Shown in pieces: positions 1-6,201 of a stretch of 6,971 bases of DNA. Made by a program: the position numbers and the translations under genes. Source of the DNA: an uncultured Desulfotignum sp. (GTDB lineage Bacteria > Desulfobacterota > Desulfobacteria > Desulfobacterales > Desulfobacteraceae). The stretch covers positions 1 through 6,971 of the forward strand of contig CALGAJ010000152.1 of the NCBI GenBank assembly GCA_937951975.1. The letters are read 5' to 3'. Position 1 is the stretch's first letter. Each line of letters starts with the position of its first letter. The notes beneath the pieces are model-generated. The model worked only from the letters and a program-made list of their open reading frames with translations, was not told the DNA's origin and did no database searches.

Positions 1-1
1 C

Positions 2-337
2 CCGGTTCTGGGGACTTGGGCCCGCTATTACCTGGCCGTGGCCCAGCTGGAATCCGGAGATATACCGTCTGCCAGACAGAACCTGATCCGGGTGACCGGG
101 ACATCACCGAAATCTTTTCCCCGAGCCTATTTTCACCTGGGCGCCATCATGTCCAGGGAAAACAGACTCGCTATGTCCCATTATTATTTGGGGATCTATT
201 ATGATTTGATGCAGGATGCAAAAAATGCGACCCGTCATCTGAAACGGGCCATGGACCAGGGACTGGATGATCCGGACGCAAAAACAGATGCTGAAGCGCG
301 TTTAAAACGGATCTCAAGCAGCAAACCGCCTGCCTGA
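2..337 (+). CDS. TPR-repeat protein, C-terminal fragment (possibly the tail of an M48-type protease)
   Basis: The reading frame is open from base 2 to a TGA at 335-337 and gives 111 residues; the real start lies upstream of the window. A GTG at 38 is only an internal codon, because sensible TPR-like sequence (WARYYLAVAQLESGD) precedes it. The visible part has helix pairs in the 34-residue TPR rhythm: roughly residues 6-36, then 40-58 (RAYFHLGAIM), then 59-85 (SHYYLGIYYDLMQDAKNATRHLKRAM). It ends in a charged tail. TPR units act as protein-interaction scaffolds. The SHYYLG...A..HL..A pattern resembles, from memory, the TPR tail of M48 (BepA-like) metalloproteases of sulfate reducers, but no HExxH motif is inside the window, so the protease assignment is a guess. 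The gene converges on the EF-G gene with 8 bases between stops and no convincing terminator. Confidence 0.7.
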   Translation, partial: PVLGTWARYYLAVAQLESGDIPSARQNLIRVTGTSPKSFPRAYFHLGAIMSRENRLAMSHYYLGIYYDLMQDAKNATRHLKRAMDQGLDDPDAKTDAEARLKRISSSKPPA

Positions 338-349
338 TACATTCATCAG
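334..349. other. Short inverted repeat spanning both convergent stop codons
   Basis: CTGAT (334-338) and ATCAG (345-349) are perfect 5-bp arms around a 6-base loop. Each arm contains the TGA stop of one of the two convergent genes. There is no U-run on either side and the stem is short, so this is at best a weak transcript-end structure and may be a by-product of two facing TGA codons. Confidence 0.3.
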
Positions 350-2379
350 ACCCGGTCAAACCGGTCGAATTTCATACTGAACGTCCCCCGGCCCTGGGTG
401 GCGGAACGCAGAGCTGTCGAATACCCGAACATTTTGGCCAAAGGCACCACCGCATGGATGATCTGAATATTGGATTTCGGGGTAATGGATTCCACCTTGC
501 CCCCCCGGGAATTGAGATCGGCAATGGCGTCTCCCATATAGGTGTCCGGCACAAACACCTCCACCTGCATGATCGGTTCCAGAAGTGCCAGGGACGCATT
601 TTCCAACGCTTCTTTGCAGGCCATGGACCCGCACACTGAAAATCCCAGTTCCGTGGATTTTCCTTCCTCAAACGCCCCGCCCAGCAGAACGATTTCCACA
701 TCCACCAGAGGATATCCTTTGAGATATCCGCCTTCCAGACTTTCCCGGATCCCCTGCTCAATACCGGATACAAACTGCGGCGGAATCTGGGTTTCAGGGG
801 CTTTGTTCCTGAAAAGTACGCCGGCTCCCCGGTCCAGGGGTTTAAGCTGAATTCGGACCTTTGCATAATGGGTTTTGCCGGAAATCTCCCGGTCAAACAC
901 CGCCTCACCCGTGGCCGGCACCGTCACCACCTCCCGGTACACCACCTGGGGATTGCCCACATTCACCTGGGTATTGAACTCCTTGCGCATCCTTGAAATA
1001 ATAATCTCCAGATGCAGTTCTCCCATGCCCGACAAGATGGTCTGACCGGTTTCTTCGTCCTTGGCCACTTTAAGGGTCGGATCCTCGATCATGAATTTTT
1101 CAAGAACCATGTCCAGTTTTTCCTGGTCTGCATGGGTTTTCGGCTCAATGGCAATGGAAATAACCGGATCTTCATATTTCATTTTTTCAAGAAACACGGG
1201 GTGATCCACCGAGCAAAGCGTATCTCCGGTCCCGGAATCCTTCAATCCGACAATACCGACGATATCGCCCGCAGATGCTTCTTTGAGGCGTTCCCGCTTG
1301 TTGGCATGCATCAAGAGAATCCGGGACAATTTTTCCTTTTTCTTGAGCACCGGGTTGTACACATCCGACCCGGCTTCGATTTTCCCTGAATAAATTCTGG
1401 CAAAGGACAGTTTCCGGCCTTCGATCATGGAAACTTTAAAAATCAACGCCGCCAGGGGACCGTTTTTTTCCGGAGGAAAATCAAGGGGTTCACCGGTTTC
1501 AGGATGTATCCCCCGCACCGGAGGCACATCCAGCGGGCTGGGAAGAAAATGCTGAATGGCATTGAGCAGCGGCTGAATCCCTTTGTTTTTCAAGGCACTG
1601 CCGCAAAGAACCGGTTCCAGTTTCCGGTTGATGGTGGCTTTTCGAACGGCAGCGATCAGATCGGCCCGGGCGATTTCCTCTTCACCCAGGTATTTTTCCA
1701 TAATCGCATCATCGACTTCAGAAACCGACTCCAGAAGCTTTTCCCTGTATTCCATGGCCAGGTCCGTGTATTCTGAAGGGATCTCATCCACCACATATGT
1801 GGCACCCAGGCTTTCATCATCCCATCGAATCTGTTTCATATCGATGAGATCAATCACCCCGTCAAACTGATCTTCCGCCCCCATGGGAACCTGAAGCAGC
1901 ACCGGATGGGCCCCCAATTTTTCCTTCATGGATGCCACGGCTGCGAAAAAATCCGCTCCGGTGCGGTCCATTTTATTGATGAACGCCATTCGGGGGACCC
2001 GGTACCGGTCCGCCTGGCGCCACACGGTTTCCGACTGGGGTTCCACACCGCCCACGGCACAGAACACACCGATGGCGCCGTCCAGCACCCGCAGGGCCCG
2101 TTCCACCTCCACGGTGAAATCCACATGCCCCGGCGTATCGATGATCTGGATAATGGACTGCTGCCACTGGCAGGTGGTCACCGCTGACGAGATGGTGATC
2201 CCTCGTTCCTGTTCATCCTGCATCCAGTCCATGACCGCTTCGCCGTCGTGCACTTCACCGATCTTGTGGGATTTTCCGGTATAATACAGGATCCGTTCCG
2301 TCACAGTGGTCTTGCCCGCATCGATGTGGGCCATGATTCCAATATTTCTGATATTTGTTAAGGTCTTTTTCTGCGTCAT
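346..2379 (-). CDS. fusA: Elongation factor G, stand-alone paralogue with divergent domain IV (spd-type candidate)
   Basis: This is a complete translational GTPase of 677 residues; E. coli EF-G has 704. G motifs seen: AHIDAGKTT 17-25, RGITI 59-63 in switch I, DTPGH 81-85, NKMD 135-138, CGSALKNKG 259-267. Domains II-V follow, ending in the EF-G-like MFGYSTALRSATQGR. EF-G drives translocation and, with RRF, ribosome recycling. The gene is not in a str operon (no rpsL, rpsG or tuf beside it), so a second EF-G probably exists elsewhere. The domain IV tip is non-canonical: by ungapped alignment E571 sits where E. coli has His583, and H504 where it has Gln507. This suggests the spdEFG1/spdEFG2 paralogues of spirochaetes, planctomycetes and delta-proteobacteria; which of the two I cannot tell. 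The start is fixed by the family N-terminus (KxLxxIRNIGIMAHID). No Shine-Dalgarno sequence precedes it. Confidence 0.95.
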   Translation of the reverse strand: MTQKKTLTNIRNIGIMAHIDAGKTTVTERILYYTGKSHKIGEVHDGEAVMDWMQDEQERGITISSAVTTCQWQQSIIQIIDTPGHVDFTVEVERALRVLDGAIGVFCAVGGVEPQSETVWRQADRYRVPRMAFINKMDRTGADFFAAVASMKEKLGAHPVLLQVPMGAEDQFDGVIDLIDMKQIRWDDESLGATYVVDEIPSEYTDLAMEYREKLLESVSEVDDAIMEKYLGEEEIARADLIAAVRKATINRKLEPVLCGSALKNKGIQPLLNAIQHFLPSPLDVPPVRGIHPETGEPLDFPPEKNGPLAALIFKVSMIEGRKLSFARIYSGKIEAGSDVYNPVLKKKEKLSRILLMHANKRERLKEASAGDIVGIVGLKDSGTGDTLCSVDHPVFLEKMKYEDPVISIAIEPKTHADQEKLDMVLEKFMIEDPTLKVAKDEETGQTILSGMGELHLEIIISRMRKEFNTQVNVGNPQVVYREVVTVPATGEAVFDREISGKTHYAKVRIQLKPLDRGAGVLFRNKAPETQIPPQFVSGIEQGIRESLEGGYLKGYPLVDVEIVLLGGAFEEGKSTELGFSVCGSMACKEALENASLALLEPIMQVEVFVPDTYMGDAIADLNSRGGKVESITPKSNIQIIHAVVPLAKMFGYSTALRSATQGRGTFSMKFDRFDRV

Positions 2380-2385
2380 TGTTAT

Positions 2386-2395
2386 ATATCGATAT
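2386..2395. promoter_or_regulatory. Perfect 10-bp palindrome in the EF-G leader
   Basis: ATATCGATAT lies 6 bases upstream of the EF-G start codon, in the stretch where a ribosome binding site would normally be. The leader here is AT-rich with no purine-rich Shine-Dalgarno match. Ten-base AT-rich palindromes are not rare by chance, so function is unproven. Confidence 0.2.
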
Positions 2396-2434
2396 CTTTG
2401 AATAATTATGAAATTGTGCCGTCAAAGGCGGTAA

Positions 2435-2451
2435 ATCAAATGGTATTTGAT
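2435..2451. promoter_or_regulatory. Candidate operator: 7-bp inverted repeat over the EF-G promoter
   Basis: ATCAAAT (2435-2441) and ATTTGAT (2445-2451) are perfect 7-bp arms around a 3-base centre, the size and symmetry of a dimeric repressor site. It overlaps the proposed EF-G -10 hexamer (2447-2452) and the expected transcription start near 2440, a position where a bound protein would block initiation. No regulator gene is beside it, so the binding factor is unknown. Confidence 0.35.
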
Positions 2452-2475
2452 ACAGTATTGACTGATGACTGTCAA
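2447..2475 (-). promoter_or_regulatory. Candidate sigma-70 promoter for the EF-G gene
   Basis: On the minus strand a perfect TTGACA -35 (2475-2470) is followed after exactly 17 bases by TATCAA (2452-2447), which matches TATAAT at four of six positions. Transcription would start near 2440 and give a leader of about 60 bases. This is the best minus-strand promoter I can find in the intergenic region. Confidence 0.5.
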
Positions 2476-2484
2476 GAAAATAGC

Positions 2485-2513
2485 TTGCAAAACCCGGACT
2501 GGTTTAATAAAAT
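2485..2513 (+). promoter_or_regulatory. Candidate sigma-70 promoter for the rightward operon
   Basis: TTGCAA (2485-2490), a 17-base spacer, then TAAAAT (2508-2513), which matches TATAAT at five of six positions. Transcription would begin near 2520, leaving an AT-rich leader of about 80 bases before the first gene. A weaker alternative is TTGACT (2458-2463) with TAGCTT (2481-2486). The remaining leader holds TGGTTT/AAACCA arms (2500-2505, 2527-2532) and a T-rich run (2572-2581), but no recognisable riboswitch. Confidence 0.4.
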
Positions 2514-2599
2514 TAGTTTCTTAACCAAACCATTTATCCTGGATATCCCTGAACGATTAGAAACAATAATTTAATTTTTTTATATAGGATTTGATTCGG

Positions 2600-2968
2600 A
2601 TGCTTCCCGGATTTGAGAAAATTGTTGAAGAACGAATTAAAAACGCCCAGGAAAAAGGCGCGTTTGACAACCTGGAAGGCAAAGGCAAACCCTTTGTTCT
2701 GGAACCGGCCCATCCGGCGTCGGATGATTGCCGGCTGGCATATAAAATTTTGAAAAATGCCGGGTATCTGCCTCCTGAAATTGAGTTGAAGAAAAAAATC
2801 ACCCAGGCGGAACTGCTGCTTCAAGCAACCGATACCGCGTCAGCCCGGCACCGGGAGATCACAAAAAAACTCAATTACCTGTTAACCAAACTTGATGTTC
2901 TCCGGGGCGGCATTTCACCGCTGATCACGGACAAATACCAGGAAAATATCATCAGAAAGTTATCATGA
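2600..2968 (+). CDS. DUF1992 (DnaJC28 conserved domain) family protein
   Basis: This 122-residue protein is almost entirely one DUF1992/DJC28_CD domain. The family signature is seen as LPGFEKIVEERIKNAQEKGAFDNLEGKGKPF (about residues 2-32), then AYKILKNAGYLPPEIELKKKI (about 47-67), and a helical charged C-terminus. It has no signal peptide or membrane segment, so it is predicted cytosolic. The molecular function of the bacterial family is not established. I chose ATG 2600 over the in-frame TTG at 2591: AGGA at 2586-2589 is 10 bases from the ATG but only one base from the TTG, and family members typically begin close to the PGFE motif. Its TGA overlaps the next ATG (ATGA, 2965-2968), indicating translational coupling. 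It is the first gene of the operon. Confidence 0.85.
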   Translation: MLPGFEKIVEERIKNAQEKGAFDNLEGKGKPFVLEPAHPASDDCRLAYKILKNAGYLPPEIELKKKITQAELLLQATDTASARHREITKKLNYLLTKLDVLRGGISPLITDKYQENIIRKLS

Positions 2969-3471
2969 AATTAAAAAAAGCCGATAAAGAAGGGGTGTTT
3001 AAAAATATATTCATCGCCTATTTTATCTTGCTGTTCCATGTGGTGCTTCTGGCCGGCATTGCCGTTTTTGTGGTCCTGATCAAGGGATTTTTTGAATACC
3101 TGCCCTGGATCATGGCAGGTGCCGGTCTGCTGGTGGCCCTTTGCGTTTGGCTTGTGATACGCCAGATGCGTAAAAATTCCGCACAGATTCAAGATATCCT
3201 GTCCAATGAGCAGTTGAAGAATCGAAATGTGGAAATCAGTTTCATGGGGGGGTTGGCATCTTTTAAAGTCCAGTCCAACACAGAAGATACCAGCCGGCTT
3301 TTACCGTATACCGAACCGGACAACCCGGCTCCGGAAACCCGATTGATCGAAACGGGCACGGAAACCGACAAGGCGGAACAGAAAATGAATCAGCTCAATG
3401 CATTGTATGAAAAAGACCTGATCACCAAAGAGGAATTTGACAAAGCCAGACAATCCATTATCCAGGGATAG
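2965..3471 (+). CDS. Small inner-membrane protein with C-terminal SHOCT motif, function unknown
   Basis: This is a 168-residue protein. A short basic N-terminus (residues 1-14) is followed by two hydrophobic segments, about 15-38 and 46-65, joined by a tight turn (KGFFEY), and then a positively charged RQMRKN. The rest is probably cytoplasmic by the positive-inside rule. A soluble stretch containing NRNVEISFMGGLASFKV (about residues 86-102) leads into a Pro/Thr/Glu-rich linker. Residues 137-168 fit the SHOCT pattern (LNALYEKDLITKEEFDKARQ), a short helical hairpin commonly at C-termini and thought to mediate oligomerisation. The start codon overlaps the previous stop, with AGAAAG (2954-2959) as a weak Shine-Dalgarno. 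I do not recognise the protein beyond this; its position suggests an envelope role, which is inference only. Confidence 0.8.
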   Translation: MKLKKADKEGVFKNIFIAYFILLFHVVLLAGIAVFVVLIKGFFEYLPWIMAGAGLLVALCVWLVIRQMRKNSAQIQDILSNEQLKNRNVEISFMGGLASFKVQSNTEDTSRLLPYTEPDNPAPETRLIETGTETDKAEQKMNQLNALYEKDLITKEEFDKARQSIIQG

Positions 3472-3475
3472 GGGA
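3464..3475 (+). promoter_or_regulatory. Ribosome binding site region deciding the ddl start
   Basis: Two purine runs, AGGGA (3464-3468) and GGGGA (3471-3475), precede two in-frame ATGs at 3476 and 3482. GGGGA is 6 bases from ATG 3482 and AGGGA is 7 bases from ATG 3476, so either could initiate. The second gives the family-typical MKKIRLALLAGG and is preferred. The site overlaps the stop of the upstream gene. Confidence 0.5.
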
Positions 3476-3481
3476 ATGCTT

Positions 3482-4441
3482 ATGAAAAAAATCAGACTCG
3501 CTCTGCTGGCCGGCGGGATCTCTTCGGAACGCTCGGTGTCGTTGAACAGCGGCAACCAGGTATTTGACGCACTGGACAAGCAAAAATACGATATTGTGCG
3601 CTATGATCCTAAAACCGATCTCAAACAGCTGGTCATGGATGCGCCTGACATCGATGCAGCGTTGATCATTCTCCACGGCCCGTTCGGAGAAGACGGCACG
3701 GTCCAGGGTCTGCTGGATCTGCTGGATATTCCTTACCAGGGGGCCGGGGTTCTGGGGTCGGCCGTGGCCATGAACAAACTGCTGTCCAAGCGCCTGTATC
3801 AGGGAGCGGATATCCCCACACCGGACTTTCGGTCAATTGCGGCAAATGACGATATCGACATTCCCGGCCTGGTTCAGGAACTGAGCCTGCCCCTGGTGGT
3901 GAAACCCGCCTGTGCCGGATCCAGCGTGGGCATGACCATTGTCAAGGACGCTTCCGCCATGGATCAGGCCCTGGAAGACGGGTTTGCCCATGATGACACC
4001 CTGATCGTGGAAGCATATGTCAAGGGGATCGAGCTGACCTGCGGAGTCCTGGGAAACGAAAATCTTGAAGCCCTGCCGGTCATCGAAATCATTCCCGGCC
4101 AGGGACACGACTATTTTGATTTCAATGCCAAATATGTGGCCGGCGAGACTGAAGAGATCTGTCCGGCCCGCATTGATGATGATCTTACCCGCCGGGTTCA
4201 GGAACTGGCGGTCCGATCCCACCAGGCTCTTTTTCTCAAAGGCTATTCCCGTACCGACATGATGCTTGCGGGCAAGGATCTTTTTGTCCTGGAAACCAAC
4301 ACCATCCCCGGCATGACCGCCACCAGTCTGTATCCCCAGTCGGCGGCCGCGGCTGGCTATTCCTTTTCCCGACTGCTGGATTCACTGATTCAACTGGCCA
4401 TGGAAGAACACAAAAATAAAAATAAAAGGAGAGGTCAATGA
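3482..4441 (+). CDS. ddl: D-alanine--D-alanine ligase
   Basis: ATP-grasp enzyme that joins two D-alanines for the peptidoglycan stem peptide, in the cytoplasm; 319 residues from ATG 3482, close to the family's usual 300-370. Motifs: GGISSERSVSL (11-21), with E16 matching the catalytic Glu15 of E. coli DdlB; HGPFGEDGTVQG (65-76); KPACAGSSVGM (141-151), the ATP-grasp loop with its paired serines; NAKY ending at Y218, which matches DdlB Tyr216 and argues for D-Ala-D-Ala rather than D-Ala-D-lactate specificity; and the metal-binding ETNTIPGM (271-278). The Glu of the E. coli KPxxEGSS loop is Ala145 here. The C-terminal tail is lysine-rich. It starts 10 bases after the SHOCT gene and ends in an ATGA overlap with purD. 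Ddl is more usually found in mur/fts clusters, so this setting is atypical. Confidence 0.95.
   Translation: MKKIRLALLAGGISSERSVSLNSGNQVFDALDKQKYDIVRYDPKTDLKQLVMDAPDIDAALIILHGPFGEDGTVQGLLDLLDIPYQGAGVLGSAVAMNKLLSKRLYQGADIPTPDFRSIAANDDIDIPGLVQELSLPLVVKPACAGSSVGMTIVKDASAMDQALEDGFAHDDTLIVEAYVKGIELTCGVLGNENLEALPVIEIIPGQGHDYFDFNAKYVAGETEEICPARIDDDLTRRVQELAVRSHQALFLKGYSRTDMMLAGKDLFVLETNTIPGMTATSLYPQSAAAAGYSFSRLLDSLIQLAMEEHKNKNKRRGQ
4425..4434 (+). promoter_or_regulatory. Strong ribosome binding site for the purD-purE gene
   Basis: AAAGGAGAGG lies within the last codons of ddl, with the AAGGAG core 6 bases before ATG 4438. It is the strongest Shine-Dalgarno sequence in the window and supports the overlapping ATGA start. 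The purD family N-terminus (MKILVVGGGGREH) confirms it. Confidence 0.7.
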
Positions 4442-6201
4442 AAATACTTGTCGTAGGCGGCGGCGGCCGCGAACATACCCTGGTATGGAAAATCAGCCAG
4501 AGTCCCATGGTGGAAAAAATATACTGCGCCCCCGGCAATGCCGGCACCCGGGACCTGGCGGAACCGGTTCCCATCGATGCCGAAGATATCCAGGCCCTGG
4601 CGGACTTTGCTGAAAAAAATGAGATCGATCTGACGGTGGTGGGGCCGGAAGGTCCTCTGGTAAAAGGCATTGCCGATGAATTCGAAAACCGTGGCCTGGC
4701 CGTGTTCGGTCCCAGCAAAGCCGCAGCACAGCTGGAAGGCAGCAAGGTATTTTCAAAGAACCACATGAACAAATACAACATCCCCTGCGCCAGAGGAAAG
4801 GCATTTACCGATTCTGCCAAAGCCAAAGCCTATGCCCGGTTTATAGGGGCCCCCTGCGTGGTCAAAGCCGACGGCCTGGCTGCCGGCAAAGGGGTGATTA
4901 TCTGCGCGACCCTGGAAGAAGCAGACCAGGCCATCGAGGAGATGATCACGGAAAACCGGTTCGGAGATGCCGGAGCCACCGTGGTGGTGGAAGAGTGTCT
5001 AAAAGGTGAGGAAGCCTCGTTTATTGCGCTGACCGACGGCAAAACCGTGCTGCCGCTGCCCGAATCCCAGGACCACAAGCGGATCCTGGACAATGATGAA
5101 GGTCCCAATACCGGCGGCATGGGCGCGTATTCTCCGGCCCCGGTCCTGGATCATCTGCTGCGCACCAAAGCCATGAAAGAAGTGATGATTCCGGCGGTCC
5201 AGGGCATGGCCAGGGAAGGCACCCCGTTCAAGGGGGTGCTGTATGCCGGACTCATGGTGGACAAAGACAAAATCAAGGTGCTGGAGTTCAACACCCGCCT
5301 GGGGGATCCTGAAACCCAGCCCATTCTCATGCGCCTGAAAAACGATCTGGTACCGCTGATGGAGGCCTGCTGCAACGGCACCCTGCACCAGCATGCCGTG
5401 GAAATCGACCCCCGGGCCGCTGTATGTGTGGTGGTGTCTGCGGGGGGGTACCCGGGAGATTATGAAAAAGGCCATGCCATTTCCGGCCTGGATGCGGCCA
5501 ATGAGATCAAAGACACCATGGTATTTCATGCCGGCACGGCCATGGACGGCGGCAAAGTGGTCACCTCCGGCGGCCGGGTTTTAGGGGTCACCAGCCTGGG
5601 GGACACGGTACAGCAGGCCATTGACACAGCATATTCCGCCTGTGAAAAAATTTCTTTTACCGGTCATTTCTATCGCAAGGATATTGGTGCCAAAGCGGTT
5701 AAACGCTTGTCCATTCCGCCTAAAGTCGGGGTGATCATGGGATCGGATTCCGACTTTGGTGTCATGGAAAAAGCCCTGATCATTTTAAAGCAGTTTGACA
5801 TCCCTTACTACGTGACCGTGGCATCGGCCCACCGGACCCCGGACCAGGCCGCGCAACTGGCATCCAGCGCCAGAGAGGACGGTATCCAGGTCCTGATCTG
5901 CGGGGCCGGCCATGCAGCCCACCTGGCCGGTGTGATCGCGGCCCACACCACCCTGCCCGTTCTGGGCGTGCCCATTGATTCCTCGGCCCTCCAGGGGCTG
6001 GATGCATTGCTGGCCACCGTGCAGATGCCGCCGGGCATTCCCGTGTCCACCATGGCCATCGGCAAGTCCGGTGCCCACAATGCCGGCATTTTCGCAGCCC
6101 AGATCATCGGGCTGTCCGATCCGGCTGTGGCGGAGAAACTGACCGCATTCAAAAAAGACATGGCTGCCAAAGTGCAGAAAAAGGCCACGTCTTTTGCCTG
6201 A
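4438..6201 (+). CDS. purD: Bifunctional PurD-PurE fusion: GAR synthetase plus N5-CAIR mutase
   Basis: One uninterrupted 587-residue frame carries two purine enzymes. Residues 1 to about 421 are PurD (phosphoribosylamine + glycine + ATP to GAR): GGGGREH 7-13, GPEGPLV 69-75, KADGLAAGKGV 143-153, GPNTGGMGAYSPAP 222-235, LEFNTRLGDPETQ 282-294, and the terminal YRKDIG 412-417. Residues about 429-587 are PurE: KVGVIMGSDSD 429-439, SAHRTP 463-468 with the catalytic-type H465, GAGHAAHLAG 489-498, and VQMPPGIPV. This pattern fits class I PurE (N5-CAIR mutase, which needs PurK) rather than class II AIR carboxylase. Both halves look full length with active-site motifs intact, joined by about 11 residues (AKAVKRLSIPP). 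No stop codon, Shine-Dalgarno or credible internal start separates them. Both reactions are cytosolic but not consecutive. PurE normally forms octamers, so the fusion could cluster PurD around it (inference). Confidence 0.95.
   Translation: MKILVVGGGGREHTLVWKISQSPMVEKIYCAPGNAGTRDLAEPVPIDAEDIQALADFAEKNEIDLTVVGPEGPLVKGIADEFENRGLAVFGPSKAAAQLEGSKVFSKNHMNKYNIPCARGKAFTDSAKAKAYARFIGAPCVVKADGLAAGKGVIICATLEEADQAIEEMITENRFGDAGATVVVEECLKGEEASFIALTDGKTVLPLPESQDHKRILDNDEGPNTGGMGAYSPAPVLDHLLRTKAMKEVMIPAVQGMAREGTPFKGVLYAGLMVDKDKIKVLEFNTRLGDPETQPILMRLKNDLVPLMEACCNGTLHQHAVEIDPRAAVCVVVSAGGYPGDYEKGHAISGLDAANEIKDTMVFHAGTAMDGGKVVTSGGRVLGVTSLGDTVQQAIDTAYSACEKISFTGHFYRKDIGAKAVKRLSIPPKVGVIMGSDSDFGVMEKALIILKQFDIPYYVTVASAHRTPDQAAQLASSAREDGIQVLICGAGHAAHLAGVIAAHTTLPVLGVPIDSSALQGLDALLATVQMPPGIPVSTMAIGKSGAHNAGIFAAQIIGLSDPAVAEKLTAFKKDMAAKVQKKATSFA

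Noticed and set aside
334..349. Bidirectional intrinsic terminator between the convergent genes
   Set aside because: The stem is only 5 bp and AT-containing, with no T-run on either strand; listed only as a weak inverted repeat.
2591..2599. TTG at 2591 as start of the DUF1992 gene
   Set aside because: It leaves only one base after the AGGA motif; ATG 2600 is better spaced and fits the family start.
2380..2599. Riboswitch (for example a purine or PRPP element) upstream of the operon
   Set aside because: The leader is AT-rich with only short, weak stems and none of the conserved core motifs I know for purine-related riboswitches.
4236..4826. 196-codon minus-strand frame opposite ddl and purD
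   Set aside because: It crosses the junction of two well-supported plus-strand genes, shows no recognisable domain, and is a shadow of GC-biased third positions.
5701..5745. Independent internal start for the PurE part
   Set aside because: Candidate TTG 5707, GTG 5731 and ATG 5737 have no Shine-Dalgarno sequence, and the latter two fall inside the conserved first strand of PurE.
5881..5932. GAGHAAHLAG loop of PurE as a possible active-site defect (E. coli has GAGGAAHLPG)
   Set aside because: The functional His of AAHL is kept, and Ala in place of Pro is, to my knowledge, common in class I PurE of other phyla, so it is ordinary variation.
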